This document shows positions 25,692-35,291 of a stretch of 64,000 nucleotides of DNA, piece by piece. The stretch covers positions 1 through 64,000 of the forward strand of contig JAONGR010000003.1 in the NCBI GenBank assembly GCA_028375605.1, written 5' to 3'. Position 1 is the first letter of the stretch; each line of letters begins with the position of its first letter. This DNA comes from Arcobacteraceae bacterium. GTDB lineage: Bacteria > Campylobacterota > Campylobacteria > Campylobacterales > Arcobacteraceae. The notes under the pieces are model-generated. The model ran no database searches, was not told the origin of the DNA, and saw only the letters and a list, made by a program, of their open reading frames with translations. A program made the translations under genes and the position numbers.

Positions 25692-26186
25692 ATGAATTTT
25701 GTTTCAATTATTATGGGTAGTAAGTCTGATTATGAGGTTATGAAAAACTGTGCAAATACACTAGAGATGTTTAACGTAAAATATGAGTTAATTATATCTT
25801 CAGCACATAGATCTCCTGAGAGAACAAAAAATTATATCAAAGAAGCTGAAGCTAAAGGAGCAAAAGTATTTATTGCTGCTGCTGGTATGGCTGCGCATCT
25901 TGCTGGTGCTTTAGCTGCTGGAACAACAAAACCTGTTATTGGTGTGCCTATGAAAGGTGGAGCAATGGATGGTATGGATGCTATGCTTTCTACTGTACAA
26001 ATGCCTTCTGGTATGCCAGTTGCTACTGTTGCCTTAGGTAAAGCAGGAGCTATTAATGCAGCATATTTAGCAATGCAAATTTTATCAATTACAGATAGTG
26101 AATTAGCTGCAAAAATATTAGAGGATAGAATAGTTAAAGAAAAAAATGTTGAGAATGATTCTCGAGAGATTGAAGTTTTAATATAA
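25692..26186 (+). CDS. purE: N5-carboxyaminoimidazole ribonucleotide mutase
   Basis: Class I PurE, which converts N5-CAIR to CAIR in purine synthesis. The 164-residue protein shows [11 protein letters not shown] at the N-terminus, the catalytic [10 protein letters not shown] segment, and [17 protein letters not shown]. It leads a long plus-strand operon, with glyQ starting 3 nt after its stop. purM, also of this pathway, is at 36184. Confidence 0.97.
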   Translation: MNFVSIIMGSKSDYEVMKNCANTLEMFNVKYELIISSAHRSPERTKNYIKEAEAKGAKVFIAAAGMAAHLAGALAAGTTKPVIGVPMKGGAMDGMDAMLSTVQMPSGMPVATVALGKAGAINAAYLAMQILSITDSELAAKILEDRIVKEKNVENDSREIEVLI

Positions 26187-26188
26187 CT

Positions 26189-27082
26189 ATGAAGGATAAC
26201 AACTTTACATTTTCTCAAATTTTATTAAAACTACAACAATACTGGGCAGAACAAGGGTGTAATATTTTACAACCATATGATATCCCTGCGGGTGCTGGTA
26301 CATTTCATCCCGCAACACTTTTAAGAAGTTTAGATAGTAAACCTTGGTCGGTTGCGTATGTTGCACCAAGTAGAAGACCAACAGATGGAAGATATGGTGA
26401 AAATCCAAATAGGCTTGGATCTTATTATCAATTTCAAGCATTGATAAAACCTAGTCCTGATAATATTCAAGATTTATACCTTAAGTCTTTAGAATATTTA
26501 GGTTTAGATTTATCAAAACACGATATTAGATTTGTAGAAGACAATTGGGAATCTCCAACACTTGGTGCTTGGGGTCTTGGTTGGGAAGTATGGCTTGATG
26601 GTATGGAAGTAACTCAGTTTACATATTTTCAACAAGTAGGAGGAATCGCTTGTGATCCTGTTGCTGTTGAGATTACATATGGAACAGAAAGACTTGCAAT
26701 GTATCTTCAAGGTGTTGATAATATTTTTGATATCGTTTGGAATGAAAATGAACATGGTATTACAACATATAAAGACATCCACATGGAAAGTGAAATTGAA
26801 TTTAGTAAATATAACTTTGAAGTAGCCAATACGGATATGTTATTTAGACATTTTGATGAATTCTATGAAGAGTGTCAAAAATGTTTAGAAGCCCAACTTC
26901 CACTTCCTGCATACGATCAGTGTATGTTAGCTTCTCATGCTTTTAATACTTTGGACGCAAGAAAAGCTATTAGTGTTACTAGTAGACAAAACTATATTTT
27001 AAAAGTACGTGAATTGTCTTTAGGATGTGCTAAAATGTATAAAGAACAAGAGCCAGAAAGATTAAAAAGATTAGGTTACTAA
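26189..27082 (+). CDS. glyQ: Glycine-tRNA ligase alpha subunit
   Basis: The catalytic alpha subunit of the tetrameric bacterial GlyRS. The 297-residue sequence carries [17 protein letters not shown], the class II motif region [19 protein letters not shown], and [16 protein letters not shown]. The beta subunit gene glyS is not adjacent, which is common in this lineage. It overlaps no neighbour and is embedded in the purE operon. Confidence 0.98.
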   Translation: MKDNNFTFSQILLKLQQYWAEQGCNILQPYDIPAGAGTFHPATLLRSLDSKPWSVAYVAPSRRPTDGRYGENPNRLGSYYQFQALIKPSPDNIQDLYLKSLEYLGLDLSKHDIRFVEDNWESPTLGAWGLGWEVWLDGMEVTQFTYFQQVGGIACDPVAVEITYGTERLAMYLQGVDNIFDIVWNENEHGITTYKDIHMESEIEFSKYNFEVANTDMLFRHFDEFYEECQKCLEAQLPLPAYDQCMLASHAFNTLDARKAISVTSRQNYILKVRELSLGCAKMYKEQEPERLKRLGY

Positions 27083-27093
27083 GTAGTAAGTGT

Positions 27094-27828
27094 ATGATAA
27101 TAAAAGATATTTATAATTATTTAGATTCATTATCCCCTTTTTCTCTTCAAGAAAAATGGGATAATAGTGGTCTCATAGTTGGAAATATGAATGATGAGTT
27201 TTCTAATATTTATATCTCATTGGATTTAGATTTAGATATGATAAAAAAAGTTAAAAAAAATAGCTTAATTATTACTCATCATCCACTTATCTTTTCTGCT
27301 TTAAAAACAATCAACAATGATAGTTATAGTACAAAAATATTAAAAAAACTTATTAAAAAAGACATATCTTTAATCTCTATCCATACGAATATCGATAAAA
27401 CACATTTAAATAATTATGTAGGTCGAGACATTTTAGGATTAGATTTTAAAAAAGATGAAGATTTTATTTTAAAAGCGGATATAGATTTATCCTTTGAGAG
27501 TTTTACAAAACTTCTAAAAGATAAATTAAATTTAAAAATACTAAAAGTTGTTAATGCGAAAAAAAATATTAAGAGTGTTTCTTTAACAACAGGTTCTGGT
27601 ATGTCTTTGTTATCAAGTATTACTACAGATTGTTTCCTAACTGGAGATATTAAATATCACGAAGCTATGGAAGCAAAAGCTCGTAATATTTGTCTAATAG
27701 ACATAGGACATTATGAAAGTGAGATACATTTTATGTCACTTCTTGATATGCTTCTAAAAAAATATTTGAAAACTAATGGTAAAAAAGCTATAATGCTAAA
27801 ATCACACAATCCATTTAATTATATGTAA
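27094..27828 (+). CDS. Nif3-like dinuclear metal-centre protein (YbgI family)
   Basis: A 244-residue Nif3/YbgI family protein, sometimes annotated as a GTP cyclohydrolase I type 2 homologue. The metal ligands are recognisable: ITHHPLIF, HTNIDK, and later IGHYESE. It lacks the inserted domain of longer members. Its function is poorly known in bacteria. It sits between glyQ and the zinc-ribbon protein, an order I recall from Campylobacter jejuni. Confidence 0.9.
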   Translation: MIIKDIYNYLDSLSPFSLQEKWDNSGLIVGNMNDEFSNIYISLDLDLDMIKKVKKNSLIITHHPLIFSALKTINNDSYSTKILKKLIKKDISLISIHTNIDKTHLNNYVGRDILGLDFKKDEDFILKADIDLSFESFTKLLKDKLNLKILKVVNAKKNIKSVSLTTGSGMSLLSSITTDCFLTGDIKYHEAMEAKARNICLIDIGHYESEIHFMSLLDMLLKKYLKTNGKKAIMLKSHNPFNYM

Positions 27829-27838
27829 GGAAAACAGA

Positions 27839-28555
27839 TTGAATAAACACCTAGAACAATTAGTAAAATTATCGACATTCGATAAGGACATTGTAAATTT
27901 TGATCCAAAAATCAAGAACGAAGAAGAAAAACTTAAATCATTTACACAAGTTGTAACTAAATTAACAGAAAACGTTGAAAAATTATACGTAATCATTGAT
28001 GATGCAAAAAACAAAAGAATCAAAAATGATATTCATTTAAAAGAGTTATCGGATAAATTAGAAGAGATAGCTGGAAAGCATAAATTAGCAAAAAATGAAA
28101 AAGAAGTAAAAGCATTACAACTTGAAGAAGAGATTGCTAAAGAGCAAGTTAATTTTGCAAATGAAGAGATCACTAGATTAGATTCATTAGCTGCTGTTAA
28201 AACAGAAGAACTTGATACTATTAAAGCTGAATTAGCAGAAGAAGAAGAATCTGTTAAAGAACTAAAAGAGGCAATTGACAAAAATATTGCAGAATTAGAG
28301 AAGTCTAAAAATTCTGTTTATGAAGAAAAATCTGTTTTAGTTTCTACAGTTGATTCTAAAGTTTTATCTTTTTATGAAAAAATCAAAAGATGGGCACATG
28401 AAAGTGCTGTAGTTCCTGTTAAAAAACAAGCTTGTTATGGTTGTCACATGAAATTAAATGATAGGTTTTATAGTGAATTTTCAGCTTCTAACGAAATTAT
28501 GACATGTCCTCATTGTGGTAGAATTATCTATAAAGAGAATGAGCCATCAGCATAA
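27839..28555 (+). CDS. Coiled-coil zinc-ribbon protein (CT398-like)
   Basis: A 238-residue protein with about 190 residues of antiparallel coiled coil followed by a C-terminal zinc ribbon: CYGCHMKLN and CPHCGRIIY supply the four Cys. Proteins of this type (CT398, HP0958/FlgZ) are known in Helicobacter to bind FlgE mRNA or RpoN and affect flagellar synthesis; this one likely belongs with them. It uses a TTG start with TAAGGA upstream, just after the nif3-like stop. Confidence 0.85.
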   Translation: MNKHLEQLVKLSTFDKDIVNFDPKIKNEEEKLKSFTQVVTKLTENVEKLYVIIDDAKNKRIKNDIHLKELSDKLEEIAGKHKLAKNEKEVKALQLEEEIAKEQVNFANEEITRLDSLAAVKTEELDTIKAELAEEEESVKELKEAIDKNIAELEKSKNSVYEEKSVLVSTVDSKVLSFYEKIKRWAHESAVVPVKKQACYGCHMKLNDRFYSEFSASNEIMTCPHCGRIIYKENEPSA

Positions 28556-28579
28556 CAATAGTTCATTAGATAATAAATA

Positions 28580-29725
28580 ATGTTTAAATTTATTTATTAT
28601 CTTTTGGCATTAGGTTTGTATCTTCTTACAATACCTTATTTACTTTTTAAATCTAGAAGTAAAAAATACTCAGTAGCAATTCCATCAAAGTTTTTTTTAT
28701 CGAATAACCCTCCATTTGAAGAAAATAAAATATGGTTTCATAGTTGCTCTCAGGGTGAAACAACAGCATTAAAGCCGATATTTGATGAACTAAATAATGA
28801 AGATATTAATTTATCTGTTATTACTAATACTGGTTTTGCACAGGGTTTAAAAATGACTAAAAATATTAGGTATTTACCTTTTGAAATATTTTTGCCATTC
28901 TGGGTTACAAAACAAAAAGTATTATTAGTAATGGAAGCAGAACTTTGGTACATGCTTTTTTTAACAGCATTTAACAAAGGTACAAAAACAGTTTTAATAA
29001 ATGCAAGAATTAATGATAAATCGTATCAAACATATAAAAGATATAGCTTTTTTTATAAACAATTATTTAAGTATGTTGGAAAAATATTTGCACAAAGCCA
29101 AACAGATAAAATTCGTTTAGAGAGCTTAGGTGCAAAAAATATTGAAGTGATTGGAAATATTAAATTAGCAAGTTTACCTAAGACGACAAAAGAATTTATA
29201 AAACCTGATGGTATAATAATCACAGCAGGTAGTACTCATAAAAATGAAGAAGAGATTATTTTAGATGCTTGGGATAAAAAACAGGGAAAACTTTTTTTAG
29301 TACCAAGGCATCCAGAACGATTTGATGAAGTTTTTGCTTTAGTTGATAATCAATATAAAAATAGTAAAGTGAGTTATCATAGATATTCTCAAAAGAATAA
29401 TTTTGATAGCGATATCGTGATAATTGACGTTATGGGAGAACTTATAAATATCTATGCTATTAGTGATGTAGTTATTTTAGGTGGAGGATTTATAAAAACA
29501 GCAGGTGGACACAATCCTATTGAACCAGCTTTTTTTAATAACACTATTATAAGTGGTGAGGTAATTTTTAACCAAAAATCGCTTTTTGAGTGTGTAAATG
29601 ATTATTATTTAATTAAAAATGATGAGTTGAAAACATATTTAGATGATATAGAAAATTTACAAAAATCAAGTTTAGGGCAAGCAGGGACTGTTGAGCCTAT
29701 ATTAAAATATATAAAGGATATATAA
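28580..29725 (+). CDS. waaA: 3-deoxy-D-manno-octulosonic acid transferase
   Basis: WaaA (KdtA) adds Kdo to lipid A precursors at the inner membrane. The 381-residue protein has an N-terminal membrane anchor (YYLLALGLYLLTIPYLLF), the acceptor-site HSCSQGETTAL with the catalytic Glu, MEAELWYML, and the C-terminal CMP-Kdo region VPRHPERF and GGGFIKTAGGHNPIEPA. Its length is short for the family (E. coli 425) but motifs are complete. Confidence 0.94.
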   Translation: MFKFIYYLLALGLYLLTIPYLLFKSRSKKYSVAIPSKFFLSNNPPFEENKIWFHSCSQGETTALKPIFDELNNEDINLSVITNTGFAQGLKMTKNIRYLPFEIFLPFWVTKQKVLLVMEAELWYMLFLTAFNKGTKTVLINARINDKSYQTYKRYSFFYKQLFKYVGKIFAQSQTDKIRLESLGAKNIEVIGNIKLASLPKTTKEFIKPDGIIITAGSTHKNEEEIILDAWDKKQGKLFLVPRHPERFDEVFALVDNQYKNSKVSYHRYSQKNNFDSDIVIIDVMGELINIYAISDVVILGGGFIKTAGGHNPIEPAFFNNTIISGEVIFNQKSLFECVNDYYLIKNDELKTYLDDIENLQKSSLGQAGTVEPILKYIKDI

Positions 29726-29727
29726 TT

Positions 29728-30465
29728 ATGGAAAAAGCATATAAATTATTAGCATTTCAAGAGGGTATCTCAAACGGAAAAGCAAAAGAGCTTATTGATA
29801 AAGGTGTTGTAACTGTTATGGGAAAAAAACTTCAAGTAGCCAGGGGTGAGATGAAAGAAGATACAGTATTTAAAGTAAAAGATATTGCAAATGCTAGAGT
29901 TATTTTTGAAGATGATGATATTTTAGTAGTTGATAAACCTGCTCATTTAAATTCACAAGAAGTTGAAAAAAAATTTCCACAAGCAGTATTGTTAAATCGT
30001 TTAGATAAAGAAACAAGTGGTGTGATGTTACTTGCTAAAAATGAAGATTTTAGAAAAAAAGCAATTAATGAATTTAAAAACCATAAAGTTTACAAAGAAT
30101 ATGTAGCAATCGTTGATGGTAAAATTGTTGAAGAAGAGGTTATTGATATGCCTATTTCAACTATTAAAGGAAAAACAGCTCGAAGTAGAATTGATGAAGA
30201 GCATGGAAAACCTGCAAAAACAACTGTTTATCCAAATATGATAGAGGGTAAAAAAAGTAAAATTAAAATTATTATTGAAAACGGAAGAACACACCAAATT
30301 AGAGTACATTTGCAATATGCAGGTATGCCAATCATTGGTGATTTACAGTACGGTAAAGCATCAAATCAAGTTTCAAGAGTAATGTTACATAGTAAAGTTA
30401 CAAGAATATTAGGATATGAATTTCAATCGAAAGAACCAAAAGAGTTTTTCCATTTCGGATTTTAG
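29728..30465 (+). CDS. RluA-family RNA pseudouridine synthase
   Basis: A 245-residue pseudouridine synthase. An S4-like N-terminus (GISNGKAKELIDKGVVTVMG) is followed by the catalytic motif LLNRLDKETSGVMLLAK with the nucleophilic Asp, then GRTHQIRVHLQYAG. RluA-family enzymes modify 23S rRNA or tRNA; the target cannot be told. It starts 2 nt after waaA and continues the operon. Confidence 0.93.
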   Translation: MEKAYKLLAFQEGISNGKAKELIDKGVVTVMGKKLQVARGEMKEDTVFKVKDIANARVIFEDDDILVVDKPAHLNSQEVEKKFPQAVLLNRLDKETSGVMLLAKNEDFRKKAINEFKNHKVYKEYVAIVDGKIVEEEVIDMPISTIKGKTARSRIDEEHGKPAKTTVYPNMIEGKKSKIKIIIENGRTHQIRVHLQYAGMPIIGDLQYGKASNQVSRVMLHSKVTRILGYEFQSKEPKEFFHFGF

Positions 30466-30474
30466 GAGATTAGT

Positions 30475-31650
30475 ATGACAAGTTTATATGATGACAATGT
30501 TGCAGCCTCGTTTACATCTGACTTAGAATTTAGAGTTTATACATCACGATTATTAGGTGGTGATTCATCTTTAGTTTTACATGGTGGGGGTAATACTTCT
30601 GTAAAAAGTGTTGTAGATGGAGAAGAGATTTTATACGTTAAAGGGAGTGGTTGGGATTTAGCTACTATTGAAGCAGAAGGGTTTGCTCCTGTTAAACTTG
30701 ATGTATTAAAAGAGATGGCTGCATTAGACAAACTAAGTGATACAGAGATGGTATCGCAACAAAAAGCTGCTATGATTGATAAGTCTGCACCAAATCCATC
30801 TGTAGAAGCTATTTTACATGCTATCATCCCTTTTAAATATGTGGACCATACTCACAGTGATTCGGTAGTAACAATTTCTAATAGTGAAAATGGTATAGAA
30901 AATATTAAAGAGGTGTATCCAAACTATTTGGTTATCCCTTATGTTATGCCTGGATTTATTTTAGCTCAAACTATTTATAGAGAATTAAAACATATAGATT
31001 GGGATAAATGTGAAGGTATAATTCTTCATAATCATGGTATATTTACTTTTGATAATGACCCTAAAATTTCATATGAAAAAATGATAAAAGGTGTTACTCA
31101 AGCTGAAGAATTTTTAGATAAAAAAGCAAACTTTATTATTGAAAAATATATGCCTAGAGCTGAATTGAATATTGAAAATTTAAAAGAGATTGTATCTCAA
31201 GAAAAAGGTTATGAAGTTTTTTTAAAAATAAATCAATCTCCACTTGCCTTACACTATGCTTCACAAAGAAATTTGAATGATTTTGCGAAAAGAGGGGTGT
31301 TAACTCCTGAGCATATTATACGAACTAAAAGGGATCCAATGATACTTGAAGATGAAAATATTCAAAAATCTATAGATACTTTCGAAGAGGAATATTTAGA
31401 ATATTATAATCAATTTACATCAAATGAAATTATGATTAATCCAACACCAAACTGGGTTGTTATAAAAAATTATGGTACTGTAAGTTTTGGTAAAAATGAA
31501 AAAGAAGCATCTATTATTGAAGATATCAATAATCACACAATGTTAGCTGTATTACGAGCTGATATGTTAGGTGGATATAAAAGTATCAGTTTATCTGATT
31601 GTTTTGATATGGAGTATTGGGAGTTAGAACAAGCTAAATTAAAGAAGTAG
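30475..31650 (+). CDS. Class II aldolase/adducin-family protein
   Basis: A 391-residue protein whose first 230 residues are a class II aldolase domain: GGGNTSVK, VKGSGWDL, the metal-binding DHTHSDSV and HNHGIFTF. The arrangement resembles the aldolase half of the long aldolase-SDR proteins related to rhamnulose-1-phosphate aldolase, but no dehydrogenase half follows; instead there are about 150 residues ending WELEQAKLKK. The substrate is unknown. It comes 9 nt after the RluA-family gene. A sugar-kinase gene, lsrK-like, lies 1.4 kb away on the same strand. Confidence 0.82.
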   Translation: MTSLYDDNVAASFTSDLEFRVYTSRLLGGDSSLVLHGGGNTSVKSVVDGEEILYVKGSGWDLATIEAEGFAPVKLDVLKEMAALDKLSDTEMVSQQKAAMIDKSAPNPSVEAILHAIIPFKYVDHTHSDSVVTISNSENGIENIKEVYPNYLVIPYVMPGFILAQTIYRELKHIDWDKCEGIILHNHGIFTFDNDPKISYEKMIKGVTQAEEFLDKKANFIIEKYMPRAELNIENLKEIVSQEKGYEVFLKINQSPLALHYASQRNLNDFAKRGVLTPEHIIRTKRDPMILEDENIQKSIDTFEEEYLEYYNQFTSNEIMINPTPNWVVIKNYGTVSFGKNEKEASIIEDINNHTMLAVLRADMLGGYKSISLSDCFDMEYWELEQAKLKK

Positions 31651-31682
31651 AGATTTATTCTCATGACTTCTTCAATATCTTA

Positions 31683-32795
31683 TTACATAATATCTAGTTG
31701 ATGTGCTAAATCATTAGCAATTCTTTCATTATTTCTTATATCTAGTAACCTGTTTTGTCCATTTAGTCCTACTTGTGAAACTTCATCTTTAGTTAAGCCA
31801 ATAATTTTTTCAACTTTTTCTTTTATAGACTCTACATTAAATTTACATAACCAAGCAGAAGTATCATCTTCAAAAATTGATTCGTTGTTGTCATTTTTTG
31901 TCATTAGACATGGTACAGTTGATGTATAATAATCTAGCACTTTCATAGGTGTAGAACTATTAAATAAAACAATATCTGGTAAAGGTGCTAGTCCTACATC
32001 TGCTTTTGAGATTAAATCTAAAAGTTCAGCTTTAGAATTTGCATTGTATATTTCTATAGAACCTTGAAGGTCTGGATATTTATCCAACATTTTATTGGCA
32101 TATTCAGGATCTTTTGTAGAGATTATTAGTTTAAATTTTGTCGTATCAACTAAACTAAATGCTTCTAAAACAGTTTCAAACTCTCTTAACTTGTCTAATG
32201 TACCAGCATAGAAAAATCTTTTTTCATCTCCATCATGTTGTAAGTTTGGTTTTAAATCTTCAGGATCAATAGCTGAAGGGATTATAAAAGTTCTAGTTTT
32301 TACTGTTTTTAAGTAATCATCTCTCATTTGTCTTGATGTAGGTAAAAATATATCACATTGATTGATTAAGTTCGCTTCTGAAAATGTTTTTACTTTATTA
32401 CTAATCACATCAAAGAAACTTTTTTTATTGTTAGCTTCATCTTTTTGTAGTTTAGCAATTCTTTTTGGAAAAGATAATCTATACCCTAATATAAAATTAT
32501 AGTCTTTCTTTACACTTAAAACTTCTTTTAGTATTGCAGTGTGATTTCGTACAAATACATACTTATAATGCCCTATATATATTCTGTTTCTATCTAATTC
32601 ATCAATTATGTTATTTTTATGTTTAAGTGGCATAATAAATCTATTACCATCTTTGATTTCAAAATTTTCATTAGTTTTTGAAAAGTACATAATATCTACT
32701 TCATAGTGTTTGCCTAAATATTTTTCAAATAGTGGTCCAATAAAACTGTGTTCTTTATTTTCATTTTGGTCTGTTAAGTATAAAAATTTTTCCAT
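31683..32795 (-). CDS. Glycosyltransferase, GT4-like
   Basis: A 370-residue GT-B type glycosyltransferase. The C-terminal half has YAGTLDKLREFETVLEAF, the sugar-nucleotide binding LISKADVGLAPL and STPMKVLDYYTSTVPCLMT, typical of group 1 transferases, though the EX7E Glu pair is less regular. It probably acts on cell-surface glycans. The start at 32795 has an AAAGGAA site; the frame extends upstream to 32915 but without a ribosome site. It is divergent from the LsrK-type gene. Confidence 0.8.
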   Translation of the reverse strand: MEKFLYLTDQNENKEHSFIGPLFEKYLGKHYEVDIMYFSKTNENFEIKDGNRFIMPLKHKNNIIDELDRNRIYIGHYKYVFVRNHTAILKEVLSVKKDYNFILGYRLSFPKRIAKLQKDEANNKKSFFDVISNKVKTFSEANLINQCDIFLPTSRQMRDDYLKTVKTRTFIIPSAIDPEDLKPNLQHDGDEKRFFYAGTLDKLREFETVLEAFSLVDTTKFKLIISTKDPEYANKMLDKYPDLQGSIEIYNANSKAELLDLISKADVGLAPLPDIVLFNSSTPMKVLDYYTSTVPCLMTKNDNNESIFEDDTSAWLCKFNVESIKEKVEKIIGLTKDEVSQVGLNGQNRLLDIRNNERIANDLAHQLDIM

Positions 32796-32854
32796 AATAA
32801 TTCCTTTTAATAAATTTAACATTGATAAATAGCATCTAAATAGCAAATTTTTAC

Positions 32855-32871
32855 GTGTGAATATTTTACAC
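32855..32871. promoter_or_regulatory. Imperfect palindrome between glycosyltransferase and lsrK
   Basis: GTGTGAATATTTTACAC is a 17-bp imperfect palindrome (GTGT/ACAC arms plus inner A-T pairs), loosely like a CRP/FNR-type site, in the 214-nt divergent gap. A single occurrence makes this weak. Confidence 0.25.
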
Positions 32872-33009
32872 ATAATAAAAATATATAACAAAATATATGT
32901 ATAGAAAAGTAACACTATTTTATTTTAAAGTAAATGAATTTAATTGTATATAAATTTTGAAAACAGTTATTTTAGATATACTCTTAAACAAATAGAAAAG
33001 GATATTTAC

Positions 33010-34563
33010 TTGAAATATTTAATGGCATTAGATGCAGGTACAGGAAGTGTAAGAGCTGTTATATTTGATACTCAGGGTAATCAAATCAGTATAGGTCAAA
33101 GAGAGTGGATACATCTAGAAGAGGATGGTGTTCCATCTTCTATGAGTTTTGACTGTGATACAAACTGGACACTAACTCAAGATTGTATTACCGAAGCCTT
33201 AAGTAGTGGTAATATTGATTCTAAAGATATCTTAGCTGTGAGTAGTACGAGTATGAGAGAAGGTATTGTTTTATATGATAAAGATGGAAAAGAACTATTT
33301 GCCGTTGCAAATGTAGATGCACGAGCAGACAAAGAAGTAAAATATCTCAAAGAAAACTTTGATGGTATCGAAGAAGAGTTTTACTCACAATCTGGACAAA
33401 CTTTTGCGCTTGGTGCACTTCCTAGAATCATGTGGCTTAAAAATAACAAGCCTAATCTTTATGAAAAAGTAGCAAAAATATCTATGATAAGTGATTGGAT
33501 ACTTTATAAGTTAAGTGGTGTAATTGCAAGTGACCCAAGTAACGCTGGAACTGCAGGTGTATTTTCTCTTGAAAAAAGAGATTGGGTATCTTCTATGGCT
33601 TCTAAAGTTGGTATCAAAGATGATATTTTTCCTAAAGTTTATGAAGTAGGTGAGGTTATTGGGACAGTTACCAATACTACATGTGGTTTAGATAATAATA
33701 CCTTAGTAACTATGGGTGGTGGTGATGTTCAGTTAGGTAGTGCAGGGCTTGGTGTCGTTGAGTTAGGTGATGTTGCTATTTTAGGTGGATCATTTTGGCA
33801 ACAAGTTGTAAATATGCCATCAGATACAATTCCGCCAAAAGATATGGGCATAAGAGTAAATCCTCATGTTATTCCATTCCAGTCACAAGCAGAAGGGATT
33901 ACATTTTTTTCTGGTCTAGTGATGCGATGGTTTCGTGATGCTTTTTGTGATATAGAAAAAATAGAAGCAGAAAAACGGAACATAAATGTTTATCAAGTTT
34001 TAGAAGAAAAAGCTAAAAAAGTACCTGTTGGTTCAAATGGAATCATTCCTATATTTAGTGATAGTATGAAATATGGGAAATGGTATCATGCAGCGCCTAG
34101 TTTTTTAAATCTTAGTATCGACCCTACTGTTTGCAACAGAGCTAGTATGTTTAGAAGTCTACAAGAAAATGCCTGTATAGTAAGTGATATAAACCTCAAA
34201 AAAATAGAGGCTTTTTCTGGTATAAAAACAAAAACAATTGTATTTGCAGGAGGTTCAAGTAAAGGTGCATTATGGTGTCAAATTTTAGCCGATGTAACTG
34301 GATGTAAAATTAAGATACCAACTGTAACTGAAGCTACAGCATTAGGTACTGCTATGTCAGCTGGTGTTGGAGCAGGGATTTATAAAGATTTAAAATCTGC
34401 TGCAAAAGAGCTTGTAACTTGGGATAAAATATATACTCCAAATATGGATAATCATGAAGAATATAAACAGATAAAAGAAAATTGGCAAAAAGCCTATGAT
34501 ATACAACTACAACTAGTAGATGAAAATATAACTGATTCGATGTGGAAAGCACCGGGTCTATAA
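33010..34563 (+). CDS. lsrK: Autoinducer-2 kinase-like FGGY kinase
   Basis: A 517-residue FGGY-family carbohydrate kinase that closely resembles E. coli LsrK along its length: KYLMALDAGTGSVRAVIFD at the start, STSMREGIVLYDKDG, DARADKEVKYL, ISDWILYKLSG, DPSNAGTAGVF, GGGDVQLGSAGLGVVELGD, MRWFRDAFC, YHAAPSFLNLSIDP, EATALGTAMSAGVGAGI, and the C-terminus SMWKAPGL. LsrK phosphorylates AI-2 (DPD). The TTG at 33010 with AAAGGAT upstream is the best start. An LsrG-type gene follows, but no Lsr transporter, LsrR or LsrF is in the window. Confidence 0.85.
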   Translation: MKYLMALDAGTGSVRAVIFDTQGNQISIGQREWIHLEEDGVPSSMSFDCDTNWTLTQDCITEALSSGNIDSKDILAVSSTSMREGIVLYDKDGKELFAVANVDARADKEVKYLKENFDGIEEEFYSQSGQTFALGALPRIMWLKNNKPNLYEKVAKISMISDWILYKLSGVIASDPSNAGTAGVFSLEKRDWVSSMASKVGIKDDIFPKVYEVGEVIGTVTNTTCGLDNNTLVTMGGGDVQLGSAGLGVVELGDVAILGGSFWQQVVNMPSDTIPPKDMGIRVNPHVIPFQSQAEGITFFSGLVMRWFRDAFCDIEKIEAEKRNINVYQVLEEKAKKVPVGSNGIIPIFSDSMKYGKWYHAAPSFLNLSIDPTVCNRASMFRSLQENACIVSDINLKKIEAFSGIKTKTIVFAGGSSKGALWCQILADVTGCKIKIPTVTEATALGTAMSAGVGAGIYKDLKSAAKELVTWDKIYTPNMDNHEEYKQIKENWQKAYDIQLQLVDENITDSMWKAPGL

Positions 34564-34611
34564 TTTAAAACAAATTCGATAAAATACAATATTAAATAAT
34601 AAGGGCAAAAA

Positions 34612-34899
34612 ATGACAATAACAAAAAGAGTAACATTTATAGCAAAAGAAGGTTGTGAAGAGAAAATGAAAGAGCTTTTAACAGCTATGGTTGAGCCTTC
34701 TAAAAAAGAACCAGGGATTATCTTTTATGATATTTTTCAGTGTAAAGATAATAAAAGAAAATTTTACGCTGTAGAATCTTGGGAAAATGAAAAAGCATTA
34801 GATGGACACAAAGCTACAGAACATTATGCAGTTTACAAATCAAGCTTTGAGCCATTTTGTGATGATAAATATACAGAAGATTTAGATATATTAGGATAA
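34612..34899 (+). CDS. Antibiotic biosynthesis monooxygenase-fold protein, LsrG-like
   Basis: A 95-residue ABM-domain protein. The pattern KEPGIIFYDIFQ, then FYAVESW and GHKATEHYAVYK, parallels LsrG of E. coli, which isomerises phospho-AI-2. ABM proteins are diverse and many act on quinones or reactive aldehydes, so the LsrG assignment rests chiefly on its place 48 nt after an LsrK-type kinase gene. Confidence 0.75.
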   Translation: MTITKRVTFIAKEGCEEKMKELLTAMVEPSKKEPGIIFYDIFQCKDNKRKFYAVESWENEKALDGHKATEHYAVYKSSFEPFCDDKYTEDLDILG

Positions 34900-34945
34900 T
34901 ACCTAAAAATATAAAGAATAAAAAATATAATAGAAGGAAAAATAA

Positions 34946-35233
34946 ATGGCTGAAAAAAATAACGGTTTTTTAAAAAGAGCAGATGCTCATATTGCTTTAG
35001 CAAACGAACAAATGGTAGAGGGATTAACAGCAGGAGATATTAGTGCTTCTTTTATGTATGGAGCTGCAAGATTTAACGCTTGGATTGCTGCATCTTCTTT
35101 TGATACAAGAGAAGATATGATAGAGGAAAAAGAAAAAGCAATAGAATATTTTCTAGAAGAATATAAGAAAGCTTTAACTGAACACTTAGATCATCACGCT
35201 GAACACTACGATTTTACACAAAACCAGTCATAA
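34946..35233 (+). CDS. DUF3144-family protein
   Basis: A 95-residue soluble helical protein matching the DUF3144 pattern (ADAHIALANEQ, FMYGAARFNAWIAA, EYFLEEYKKALTEHLDHH). Its function is unknown. It follows the LsrG-like gene by 46 nt and has its own AGGAAAA ribosome site; a shared terminator lies after its stop. Confidence 0.8.
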   Translation: MAEKNNGFLKRADAHIALANEQMVEGLTAGDISASFMYGAARFNAWIAASSFDTREDMIEEKEKAIEYFLEEYKKALTEHLDHHAEHYDFTQNQS

Positions 35234-35237
35234 CTCG

Positions 35238-35268
35238 AAAAGAGAAAATTATAAGTTTTCTCTTTTAA
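35238..35268. terminator. Bidirectional terminator after DUF3144 gene
   Basis: An 11-bp perfect stem, AAAAGAGAAAA (35238-35248) and TTTTCTCTTTT (35256-35266), with a 7-nt loop, between convergent genes. Confidence 0.8.
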
Positions 35269-35291
35269 TATATAAGATCAATTCGATCTGT

